From the NCBI GenBank assembly GCA_039961635.1, contig JABRWB010000008.1, positions 35,791 to 99,790 of the forward strand: a DNA stretch of 64,000 nt, written 5' to 3'. Below the pieces are notes generated by a model that did not search any database, was not told the DNA's origin, and was given only the letters and a program-made list of their open reading frames with translations. Source of the stretch: a bacterium (lineage in GTDB: Bacteria; 4484-113; JAGGVC01). A program made the position numbers and the translations under genes. Below are positions 40,045 to 46,943 of this stretch, piece by piece; within the stretch, counting starts at the first letter, position 1, and every line of letters starts with the position of its first letter.

Positions 40045-40050
40045 TATAAT
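40045..40050 (+). promoter_or_regulatory. -10 box upstream of the phage-like cassette
   Basis: A perfect TATAAT precedes the portal gene by 68 nt. TTGACA lies only 9 bp upstream of it, too close to act as its -35. The leader has a GC-rich stem-loop (CCGGGC...GCCCGG) just before the ribosome-binding site GGAGG. This is the only promoter-like site I see for the whole cassette. Confidence 0.45.
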
Positions 40051-40118
40051 AAGCGATGGAGGCGTAACCGAGCCAAGCCCGTTTTCCGGGCGGGGCGCCC
40101 GGCCTCCCGGAGGTTATT

Positions 40119-41486
40119 TTGAGCGATACTTTGAATTACCTTGATTCGGCGGAAGGGCGAAGTGAATCGTACATGCGCAGGCGGCGGTGCGCGCTGTACG
40201 ACGCGTACTTTTCGGGCAGGCCGTACGAGAACGAGCGGGAGTGGCGCAGCCTGCTCGGGTACTCGGCGGAAGTTTCCGCACCCGCGATTGTAGTCAACTA
40301 TCCGCGGCTGGTCGTGGAGCGTCCGGCGCACTTCGCGTTCGACCGGGTCGCGGGCGTGGAGGCGGCTGACCCCGCGGCGCAGGAATTCGTCGAGCGGGCA
40401 ATCGCCGGACTGGAGATCGGCGGTATAAGCTCGCTGGATGCGCTTTTAAGCGAAGCGGCGATAGAGGCGTCCATCAAGGGTGACGCGCTGCTTGTGTTCG
40501 ATCCGTCGGGATTGGTGAGCGCGGGAAATGCAGGCGAGACGCCGGCCCTCCCTGTTTCAGTCATCCCCGCGGAGGATTACACGCTTGAATGCGATCCCCA
40601 CGACGCGTCGAAAATTGCGTTCATCCGCATCGAGTACCGGATCTCCGATGGGAACGGGAAAGAAACCCGGCACAGGCGGGAGCTGCATCCCGACCGGATT
40701 CTTGAATTCATCGGCGACGCGCCGAAGGGCCGCAGGATTTGGTTCGGCGGAAACGCGGCGCACCTTGCGGGCGCCGCGCCGGACGAGCCGAAGGAATGGC
40801 GGCTCGTCTCCGCCGCGAAAAATCCGCTGGGCGAGATACCCGCGGTCGTCGTGCGCAACCGGCCGCGCGTCGGGCGGGCTTACGGCGAAAGCGACTTCGC
40901 GGATCTGCTGACGATATTCGACGACATCAACTGGAAATACTCGCAGAGGTCGCGCAACATCAGCCGGACGATGAACGCGATTCTGAAATCAGTGAACGGC
41001 CGGATTCTGAACGACGTGATTTCCGAAAACGGCGTGCTGTCGGTGATCGGCGAGGGCGCGGAAGTCGGGTATCTCATCAACGACGCGGACATGAGGGAGA
41101 TCTCGACGCATATCGCGGAGCTGCGCCGGGCGCTTTTCGAAATAAGCGGGGTGACGGTGCTGGACGCGGAGAAGCTTTCCGGATACGGCGCGCTGTCCGG
41201 ATTCGCGCTGTCCGTTTTGTATGAGCCATTGATCGCGCTTGCGGAGAAAAAGCGCCGGACGATCGGCGGCGCGGTGGAGCGGTTCCTGTCGAAGATCGTC
41301 CGGGCGGGATGGAAGCTGGGATTGATCGAAACCGAGCCGGAAAGCTTCGGCGTGCGGATCAAGTACGGCGCGATGTTCCGCGAAAGCGAGCGCGAGCTTG
41401 CGGAAAAGCAGTCGAGATTGCTCGCCGCGATCGACGCGGGACTTTTGACGAAGGAGCAGGCGGGGAAGGCAATGGAAACAAGTTGA
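40119..41486 (+). CDS. Phage portal protein (SPP1 gp6-like)
   Basis: The product is 455 residues from a TTG with CGGAGG upstream. It matches the SPP1-type portal family: N-terminal YFSGRPYENEREWRSLLGYS, the central VIPAEDYTLECDP and EIPAVVVRNRPRVGRAYGESDFADLLTIFDDINWKYS, and the C-terminal helical FRESERELAEKQSRLLAAIDAGLLTKEQA. Portals form the twelve-subunit DNA gate at one capsid vertex. It is the first gene of the cassette. The terminase genes that normally precede a portal gene are absent. Confidence 0.88.
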   Translation: MSDTLNYLDSAEGRSESYMRRRRCALYDAYFSGRPYENEREWRSLLGYSAEVSAPAIVVNYPRLVVERPAHFAFDRVAGVEAADPAAQEFVERAIAGLEIGGISSLDALLSEAAIEASIKGDALLVFDPSGLVSAGNAGETPALPVSVIPAEDYTLECDPHDASKIAFIRIEYRISDGNGKETRHRRELHPDRILEFIGDAPKGRRIWFGGNAAHLAGAAPDEPKEWRLVSAAKNPLGEIPAVVVRNRPRVGRAYGESDFADLLTIFDDINWKYSQRSRNISRTMNAILKSVNGRILNDVISENGVLSVIGEGAEVGYLINDADMREISTHIAELRRALFEISGVTVLDAEKLSGYGALSGFALSVLYEPLIALAEKKRRTIGGAVERFLSKIVRAGWKLGLIETEPESFGVRIKYGAMFRESERELAEKQSRLLAAIDAGLLTKEQAGKAMETS

Positions 41487-41579
41487 CAGTTGGACAGTTG
41501 ACAGTTCGACAGTTAACTGCGGTTGTTCGACAAAATACACCGGACATGCGAAGCAACTGTCAACTGTTAACTGTCAACT
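41481..41579 (+). repeat. Long stem-loop of GACAGTT repeats between portal and capsid genes
   Basis: The left arm (41481-41506) carries repeated AGTTGACAGTT units and includes the portal stop codon. The right arm (41554-41579) is its inverse, giving 11 bp, a small bulge, then 13 bp, around a 47-nt loop. The remaining bases to 41653 hold only the capsid gene's ribosome-binding site AAGGAGGAT. The structure could cause mRNA processing or partial termination that sets capsid against portal levels. Confidence 0.8.
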
Positions 41580-41653
41580 CTGAACTTGATTACAGATGCA
41601 ATCCGGATTATCAACCGGAAAAAGAAACTATGTAATTTTAAGGAGGATCGTGT

Positions 41654-42565
41654 ATGGCACTGACTTTGGCGGACGCCGCGAAGCTTGAAACGGACGCGCT
41701 TAAAAAGGGGGTGATCGAAACCTTCGGCGAGTTCTCGCCTGTCTTGGAAGACCTTCCCTTCATCGAGGTGCAGGGCAACAGCTACAAGTACGCGATCGAA
41801 TCGTCGCTGCCCGCGGTGGAATTCCGCGAGGTGAATTCGGCGTACACCGAGAGCGCGGGCGAGTTCACGCAGGCGAGCGAACCGCTCGTCATATTCGGCG
41901 GCGTCGTGGACGTGGACCGCTACCTGCAGCAAACGCGCGGCAGCATAAACGACCAGCGCGCGATCCAGACGCGGATGAAGGTGAAGAGCCTGGCGCTCGC
42001 GTTCACGCGCAACTTTTTCGAGGGCGACACCACGGCCGACCCGAATTCGTTCGAAGGGCTTTCGAAAAGGCTGACCGGCGCGCAGGTGATAACCGCGGAC
42101 GACGGCGGGCACAACGGCGACGACCTTTCCATGGATTACATGGACATGCTGATAGACGCTGTGTGGGGCGGGCCGGACGTGATTTACATGAGCCGCCACA
42201 ACAGGCGCAAACTGACGCAGATCGCGCGCGAAACGAACTTCCTCGAAGTGTACCTGGACGACTTCGGCAGGCAGGTGACGCGCTACGACGGAATTCCGGT
42301 GAAGATAATCGGGAAGGACGAGACGAACGAGGAAATCCTGGGCAACGACGAAACCGAGGGCGAAAACGACGAAACGAGCAGCATCTACGCCGTCAAATAC
42401 GGAGCGGACGAGTTCGTGTGCGGGATTACGAACGGCGGAATCCAGGTGGACGACCTGGGGCTTATCCCCTCCCCCCCCGTGTACCGCACGCTTATCGAGT
42501 TCTACTGCGGACTGGCGGTGTTCCATCCGCAGGCCGCGGCTAGGCTGAAGGGGATAAACAAGTAA
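41654..42565 (+). CDS. Major capsid protein
   Basis: The product is 303 residues with AAGGAGGATCG upstream. It fits phage major capsid proteins, presumably of the HK97 fold: an N-terminal segment MALTLADAAKLETDALKKGVIETF, QGNSYKYAIE...PAVEFREVNSAYTES, an E-loop-like SEPLVIFGGVVDVDRYL, and DVIYMSRHNRRKLTQIAR in the P domain. It has no N-terminal scaffold extension to be removed and no protease gene is nearby, so assembly probably does not need proteolytic maturation. Position after the portal gene supports the call. Confidence 0.87.
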   Translation: MALTLADAAKLETDALKKGVIETFGEFSPVLEDLPFIEVQGNSYKYAIESSLPAVEFREVNSAYTESAGEFTQASEPLVIFGGVVDVDRYLQQTRGSINDQRAIQTRMKVKSLALAFTRNFFEGDTTADPNSFEGLSKRLTGAQVITADDGGHNGDDLSMDYMDMLIDAVWGGPDVIYMSRHNRRKLTQIARETNFLEVYLDDFGRQVTRYDGIPVKIIGKDETNEEILGNDETEGENDETSSIYAVKYGADEFVCGITNGGIQVDDLGLIPSPPVYRTLIEFYCGLAVFHPQAAARLKGINK

Positions 42566-42939
42566 TGGTCAACCCCGGTTACCTGATGCTCGGCGGGAAA
42601 GTGCTTTTCGACGATCCGTACGCGCTCGCGCTCCGCGGAAGCGGCGCGGGCGCGCCCGCCGGGCGCGGGTTAAGGACGAGGCGGATGGCGGCGCGGCGCG
42701 CTGTTGATTTATCTTCCCGCAAAAGCAATGCAACAGGCGAAACCGCGGACGCGGAACCCGATTTGCCGCCTTTGAAAAAGCTGTTCGTGGCAAGGACGCG
42801 CAACCGGCGCTACACGGGCGAAATTTGCGGCGTCTGGTTTTCGGACGGGGAAGCGCTGTGCGCCAAAGAAGAGGCCGAGGCGCTTTTGGAAGCGGGATGC
42901 GAAGTTACGGTATGCGGAGGAACAGATGACTTTGAGTGA
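42565..42939 (+). CDS. Small cassette protein of unknown function
   Basis: The product is 124 residues, starting at an ATG that shares one base with the capsid stop codon. The first 70 residues are basic and low in complexity (RGLRTRRMAARRAVDLSSRKS). The C-terminal part (KKLFVARTRNRRYTGEICGVWFSDGEALCAKEEAEALLEAGCEVTV) looks like a small folded domain. Its place after the capsid gene suggests a head decoration or head-completion role, which is inference. Confidence 0.65.
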   Translation: MVNPGYLMLGGKVLFDDPYALALRGSGAGAPAGRGLRTRRMAARRAVDLSSRKSNATGETADAEPDLPPLKKLFVARTRNRRYTGEICGVWFSDGEALCAKEEAEALLEAGCEVTVCGGTDDFE

Positions 42940-43510
42940 ATACATTCGGCTGGCATGCGGCGACGCTACGGAGGGCGAGCAGGCGCTGTCGGACGGCGAT
43001 ATCGCGGACGTGCTTGCGGGCGCGGTGCTTTCTCCGGTCAGCCGGAATTTCATCCGCGCGATCCTGGAAAGCGGCGCGCGGGCGAGCGTCCTGAACCGCG
43101 CGGGCTGGGTGGAGCTGCCGCTTTCCGCGCTAAGTCCCGACCACAGGAAGTGGGGTTGCGGCCTGGGCGGCTGGCTGGACGGGCTGACCGACGTTTACAT
43201 CGGCGGCGGGTTGCATCCGCTCGGCGAAAACGAAAGCATAAACAACCTGACCGGAATCGTGACGCTTTTGGCGGATCCGGGGGAGGGGGCGGCGGTCAGC
43301 GTGCGCACCTATCTTGTAGATCTGCCGCGGGCGGTCCACGACGCGCTGATGCTTATCGCGGGAAGCGAATCGCGGCTCGCGATCAAAGCGGGCGCGGGCG
43401 GTGCGGACGTGGACTTGTCCGGGCTCGCGGAGGCGCTGCGCAGGCAGGCGCGCGAGGTGATGGGCGCGGCGCCGGTCGAAATCGAGCAGCGGGGGGACTA
43501 CCCGCACTAG
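42926..43510 (+). CDS. Putative head-tail connector (adaptor) protein
   Basis: The product is 194 residues and overlaps the previous gene by 14 bp. It starts MTLSEYIRLACGDATEGEQALSDGDI, a helical pattern seen in gp6-like connector proteins, and has a central beta-rich part. No strong family match is visible by eye. Gene order (portal, capsid, connector, joining, tail terminator, tail tube) is the main evidence. Confidence 0.6.
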   Translation: MTLSEYIRLACGDATEGEQALSDGDIADVLAGAVLSPVSRNFIRAILESGARASVLNRAGWVELPLSALSPDHRKWGCGLGGWLDGLTDVYIGGGLHPLGENESINNLTGIVTLLADPGEGAAVSVRTYLVDLPRAVHDALMLIAGSESRLAIKAGAGGADVDLSGLAEALRRQAREVMGAAPVEIEQRGDYPH

Positions 43511-43518
43511 GAGCTGAA

Positions 43519-43917
43519 ATGCCGGACGGAACCAGACTAAAAGCGTTGTTCGAGCGGATGATACGCGTGCTCGGCGGAAGCGCGGAGGAAGTCTTCATCC
43601 GCACGTACGAGGAAACGGGCGGGCATCCCGAAAGCGGGATGCCGCCGGCGCGGATCGCGACCGATGTTCCGATTTCGCCGCGGCCGATTGTTCTGGCTGC
43701 GGATCAACAATTTTACGTTTTCAAAACGCGCGAAATCGAATCGGTGCGCATCGAGGCGGGCGACGTGAAAATCGTGATGGACGCGGATGAAGGCGTCGAG
43801 GCGGAAACGATCCTGCATTTCCGCGGCGCGGACTGGCGCGTGTATCGCGTCGACGCACCCGTGTTATTCGGAAGCGTGCAGGTGAAGATCGCGTACGCAA
43901 GGAAGGTGCAGGGATGA
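43519..43917 (+). CDS. Putative head-tail joining protein
   Basis: The product is 132 residues from the ATG at 43519, with TAGGAG upstream. The sequence (MPDGTRLKALFERMIRVLGGSAEEVFIRTYEETGG... and GDVKIVMDADEGVEAETILHFRGADWRVYRVDAPVLFGSVQVKIAYARKVQG) has the size and beta-rich end of stopper or head-closure proteins, which carry a similar GxxWRVxxVD motif. Its stop overlaps the next start by 4 bp. Confidence 0.62.
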   Translation: MPDGTRLKALFERMIRVLGGSAEEVFIRTYEETGGHPESGMPPARIATDVPISPRPIVLAADQQFYVFKTREIESVRIEAGDVKIVMDADEGVEAETILHFRGADWRVYRVDAPVLFGSVQVKIAYARKVQG

Positions 43918-44360
43918 GGGACGCGATTACATCTCTTAACGCGTGGATTTCGGAAAAGCTGCCGGACGTGGCGCACAGCTTCGCGCCCGGCTCGCCTGTG
44001 AGCTTTCCATGCGTCGTCGTCGTGCCGCGGACGTTGGGAGGAAAAACGAAGCCCGCGGGCGGGCCGGCCGCGCTGGCGACTGTCACGTTCCAGGCGGACT
44101 GCTGGGCGGACGGCGGCGACGCTTTGGCCGCGCGGACAATCGCGCAGCGGATACTCGCGGCGCTGCTTGGCGACACCGACCGCGGCGCGCGGATACCGCG
44201 ACACCGGTGGATTTACGGGGAGGGGGAGCCGGTGCGGGCGGAGATGCGCGACGAGATGGTTGTGACGGACGCGCGGATAGCAGAAATTCCGATACGAGAC
44301 GCGCCGGAGCTGCGGCTGTGCCGCGCGATTTTCGATCTGCGGTTTGTTTTGACGGCTTAA
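43914..44360 (+). CDS. Putative tail completion (terminator) protein
   Basis: The product is 148 residues (MRDAITSLNAWISEKLPDVAHSFAPGSPVSFPCVVVVPRT...ATVTFQADCWADGGDALAARTIAQRILAALLG). The alpha-beta pattern, with an initial helix, a strand and then a helix rich in small residues, matches gpU/gp17-type tail completion proteins that cap the tail tube. Position directly before the tail tube gene agrees. Confidence 0.65.
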   Translation: MRDAITSLNAWISEKLPDVAHSFAPGSPVSFPCVVVVPRTLGGKTKPAGGPAALATVTFQADCWADGGDALAARTIAQRILAALLGDTDRGARIPRHRWIYGEGEPVRAEMRDEMVVTDARIAEIPIRDAPELRLCRAIFDLRFVLTA

Positions 44361-44392
44361 CTAGAAAGTTAAGTCCATTTAAGGAGGATTTT

Positions 44393-45208
44393 ATGACGAA
44401 CAACGTAAGCGCGCTGACGGTGGGGTCGGCGGAGATTTACATAAACGGCGAAAAGTGCGGCTGGGCGACGGATGTCGAAATCGAAAAGCGCGTCGAGGTT
44501 CTGCGCCATGAAAGCAATGTGGGGCTTGAATTCGCGACCGACCACGTCGTGCCGCTGCGTCGAAGCTTCATCGTGCGAGGGCGCTTCGGCGAAGTGGACC
44601 CGCCCACGATCAACAACGCGCTGGGGCTGTCCGGGCTTTCCGCGCAGGAGACCGCGAGCGCGCAGGGGATGACCGAGTACGCGAGGTTGTATCCCGGCAG
44701 GTGGTACACGCTGCGGTTCCCGTCCACCGGAACGAGCATCGTTTTGAAAACGGCGGACGGTCAGACGACGTTCGTGAAGAACACGGATTACGAAGTATCC
44801 GCCGCGCTCGACGCGATCAAGTTGAAGGACAATTCGGCGATTGCTCCGGGAGAGCTGCTTTTGCTCAGCTATTCGTATCAGCGCCCGCCGTACAGCGAGG
44901 TCGCGCTTTCCGCTCCTGGATTCGCTCGGCCCGTGCATCTCGTTTTGGTCCACCGCTATCCGGACGGCGCGAGCTTTTTCGAGCTGACGCTGCCGCGCGT
45001 GCTTCTCGAAGCCGACGTGTCGCTCGCGTTCGACGAAAAGGACTGGATCGGAATCGAGTTTTCCGGCGAGTGCCTGCCCGACGAAAGCGACGCGGCCGCG
45101 CCTTTCGGACGCCAGAAATTCTTCGGCCCGATATTCGAGAACATGGGGCTTGCCGCGGGCGACGTGGAGAGCAACCCTTACGTGCCGGAAATCGGCCCGA
45201 CGTACTAG
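44393..45208 (+). CDS. Major tail (tube) protein
   Basis: The product is 271 residues with AAGGAGGATTTT upstream of the ATG at 44393. It is beta-rich and starts MTNNVSALTVGSAEIYINGEKCGWATDVEIEKRVEV, which resembles the start of siphophage tube proteins (description of the gene product as a tail tube also follows from its position before the chaperone pair). A strong ribosome-binding site suits a high-copy structural protein. No sheath gene follows, so the tail should be non-contractile. Confidence 0.72.
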   Translation: MTNNVSALTVGSAEIYINGEKCGWATDVEIEKRVEVLRHESNVGLEFATDHVVPLRRSFIVRGRFGEVDPPTINNALGLSGLSAQETASAQGMTEYARLYPGRWYTLRFPSTGTSIVLKTADGQTTFVKNTDYEVSAALDAIKLKDNSAIAPGELLLLSYSYQRPPYSEVALSAPGFARPVHLVLVHRYPDGASFFELTLPRVLLEADVSLAFDEKDWIGIEFSGECLPDESDAAAPFGRQKFFGPIFENMGLAAGDVESNPYVPEIGPTY

Positions 45209-45217
45209 GAGGACGAA

Positions 45218-45607
45218 ATGAACGAAACGGTTTTGGAAATCGAGCGCGACGTGTTTTTGGGCGAAGGGACGCCTCTCGTCCTGCGCGACGGGCGCAAACT
45301 GACCGTGCCGCGGTGGAGCGCGCGAAAAGCGCTGTCTCTGGGACGCAAGATCGCGGAGGCCGTGTCAATCGCATCGCAGGCGGAGGGCGGCGGCGGCGGA
45401 AAGGCGATTCTGTTTTCGCTGCCGCTAATCGGCGAGGTTGTGTGCGAAACGCTTGGCGAGGATGAATCGTTCCTGGACACGATCACGAAAGACGACCTTG
45501 CCGAAATCGCGCTTGCGATCGTGAAGCAGGAATTTATGTCCGAGCATTTCCTTTCGCTCTCAAAAAAAGCCGCGGCGCTCCTTCGCAGCTCTCGATCGGC
45601 GGATTGA
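45218..45607 (+). CDS. Tail assembly chaperone, short form (gpG-like)
   Basis: The product is 129 residues with AGGAGGACG upstream. It is acidic and helical (MNETVLEIERDVFLGEGTPLVLRDGRKLTVPRWSARKAL). Near its end is the heptamer A-AAA-AAA in the zero frame (45562-45568). Slipping back one base joins it to the next open frame. This is the arrangement of the lambda G/GT chaperones that load the tape measure protein before the tail tube forms. Most ribosomes would make this short form. Confidence 0.75.
   Translation: MNETVLEIERDVFLGEGTPLVLRDGRKLTVPRWSARKALSLGRKIAEAVSIASQAEGGGGGKAILFSLPLIGEVVCETLGEDESFLDTITKDDLAEIALAIVKQEFMSEHFLSLSKKAAALLRSSRSAD
45562..45568 (+). promoter_or_regulatory. Predicted -1 ribosomal frameshift site
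   Basis: The sequence TCA-AAA-AAA-GCC in the chaperone gene contains the slippery heptamer A AAA AAA. After a -1 slip the frame reads K-S-R-G-A-P-S-Q-L-S-I-G-G and runs without a stop into the frame at 45604. The position, near the end of the gene before the tape measure, is where tail chaperone frameshifts occur. Confidence 0.72.
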
Positions 45608-45861
45608 TCGATCTCATCGCGTCCGAGTACGGATGGACGGCTGCGGAAATTCTCGACGCGCAGACGATGCGCGGCCTGGAAATTCTCGCGGCGCATATCC
45701 GGGCGCGGAAAGCGGAGGAGCGCGTGGTGCACGCCGTCGCGTTCGGAGCGGACAGGAAGGAAGCGGAGCGGGCGATAAAGCGCATCCGCGAAAAGCTGAT
45801 TGAAGAAATTTGCGGAAAAAACGAGGAGCCGAAATTCGATCCCGCGTTTTTTTCGGCGTGA
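45604..45861 (+). CDS. Tail assembly chaperone extension (gpT-like), probably made by frameshift
   Basis: As a separate frame it is 85 residues (LIDLIASEYGWTAAEILDAQTMRGLEILAAHIRARKAEERVVHAVAF...). The frame is open upstream to the slippery site at 45562 and the upstream codons (SQLSIGG) continue the protein naturally, so translation by -1 frameshift from the 45218 gene is more likely than initiation at the TTG at 45604, which overlaps the upstream stop and lacks a ribosome-binding site. The fused product would be about 214 residues. Confidence 0.72.
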   Translation: MIDLIASEYGWTAAEILDAQTMRGLEILAAHIRARKAEERVVHAVAFGADRKEAERAIKRIREKLIEEICGKNEEPKFDPAFFSA

Positions 45862-45870
45862 GGCAAAAAG

Positions 45871-46497
45871 ATGAGCGATTTTGAAATTGGCGGCGAAATG
45901 GACGACGCGATGGCGGAGCTTGCCGCGCAGTTCGCGAAGCTGGCGGAGGGGACGCGCGACGTGCTGGATGCGTTCTCCAAATTCGCCGGGATTGATGCGG
46001 GCGGCGCGCGGAGCGATTCGCCGTTCGGAAGCTGGGAGCGGCTGGGCGACGAAGTATTGGGCAGCGTGCGCGGAATCGGAAACGCGCTTTGGCGCGGCGG
46101 ATTCGACGATGCGGGGCGCAGGTTCCTGCGCAACTTCGCGGGAAAAATCGGCGACGACGTTTCCGGCGCGGTGAGTGAAGCGCTGGGCGGCTCGTTTTTC
46201 GCAGATTTGTTCGGCGGACTTTTGGGAGAGCTGGTGCGCGGCCTGGGAGGGCTTTTCGGAAAGGACAAGAAAGCGAAGCTTCCGCCCGCAAAGCTGCCGG
46301 AGCTATTCAGTCCGCCGGAAATGATGAGCGCGCCGCTTTCGCTTTTGCCGTCGTCCGCGTTTCTTTCCGGGCGTGCGCCTAGGGCGACGATAAACGTGAC
46401 GGTGAACGGAATCGTCGGCTCGCCGCGGGACGTCGCGGACGAAATAACGCGCATCGTAACGCGTACGCTTGTCGATCTGACGAGGAGGGGCGCGTAA
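45871..46497 (+). CDS. Very short tape measure protein
   Basis: The product is 208 residues. It starts with a helical stretch (MDDAMAELAAQFAKLAEGTRDVLDAFSKFAG), has glycine-rich hydrophobic helices in the middle (SEALGGSFFADLFGGLLGELVRGLGGLFG), and ends with INVTVNGIVGSPRDVADEITRIV, a C-terminal motif seen in phage tape measure proteins. It follows the chaperone pair, as expected. Siphophage tape measures usually run to 600-2000 residues; about 200 is near the size I recall for the RcGTA tape measure. Taking about 0.15 nm per residue, the tail would be near 30 nm. Confidence 0.72.
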   Translation: MSDFEIGGEMDDAMAELAAQFAKLAEGTRDVLDAFSKFAGIDAGGARSDSPFGSWERLGDEVLGSVRGIGNALWRGGFDDAGRRFLRNFAGKIGDDVSGAVSEALGGSFFADLFGGLLGELVRGLGGLFGKDKKAKLPPAKLPELFSPPEMMSAPLSLLPSSAFLSGRAPRATINVTVNGIVGSPRDVADEITRIVTRTLVDLTRRGA

Positions 46498-46943
46498 TGC
46501 TCAAATTTTGGACAACGGGCGCGGACGCCGATACGTTCGTGCTGTCGAGCGTGAAATCGCGCGTCGAGCACTCGCCGTGCGCGGCGATTGTTTTGGACCG
46601 CAGCGGAATTCCCCACAGGATCGCGGGCGAATATCAGCCGCGGCCGGTGCGCATCGAAATCGAATTTCCCGAAAACGCGCTTTCGCTTGAAAACACCCAG
46701 CCGATACGGTTCGACAATCTCCTTATCACGCTGTTCGAAACCAACCAGCCGGTCGTATTTTTTGAAAGCACGCGCGCCAGGGCGTACCAGGGATTTATCG
46801 AAGAGCTCGATCCGCGCATCGCGGCGAGGCGCGACCGGCTTGCGGGCGAAGACGATTTCGTCCGCGTCGTTTTCTGGCTGGAACGTTTCGGCACGTATTC
46901 GGACTGGACCAATCTGGCGAGCGTGGAATGGGAGGACGAGTGA
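46497..46943 (+). CDS. Putative distal tail protein
   Basis: The product is 148 residues with its ATG overlapping the previous stop. It is beta-rich (SVKSRVEHSPCAAIVLDRSGIPHRIAGEYQPRPVRIEIEFPENALSLENTQPIRFDNLLITLFETN). Its place between tape measure and hub suggests a Dit-like adaptor, though it is short for that family. Confidence comes from gene order. Confidence 0.6.
   Translation: MLKFWTTGADADTFVLSSVKSRVEHSPCAAIVLDRSGIPHRIAGEYQPRPVRIEIEFPENALSLENTQPIRFDNLLITLFETNQPVVFFESTRARAYQGFIEELDPRIAARRDRLAGEDDFVRVVFWLERFGTYSDWTNLASVEWEDE

Larger units (their letters stand above)
39736..40118. other. 383-bp interval between hicA and the phage-like cassette
   Basis: It holds the hicA promoter (TAGAAT, 39764-39769) and a perfect inverted repeat TTAGA-TATT-TCTAA (39782-39795) that could be an operator. 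It also holds a 73-codon open frame on the minus strand (listed separately) and the cassette promoter TATAAT at 40045-40050. The first about 70 bp are AT-rich, unlike most of the window. No att-like repeat, integrase or terminase fragment is visible. Confidence 0.6.

Noticed and set aside
45604-45861. Independent initiation of the second chaperone frame at the TTG
   Set aside because: There is no ribosome-binding site, and the frame is open upstream to a slippery heptamer, so frameshift expression explains it better.
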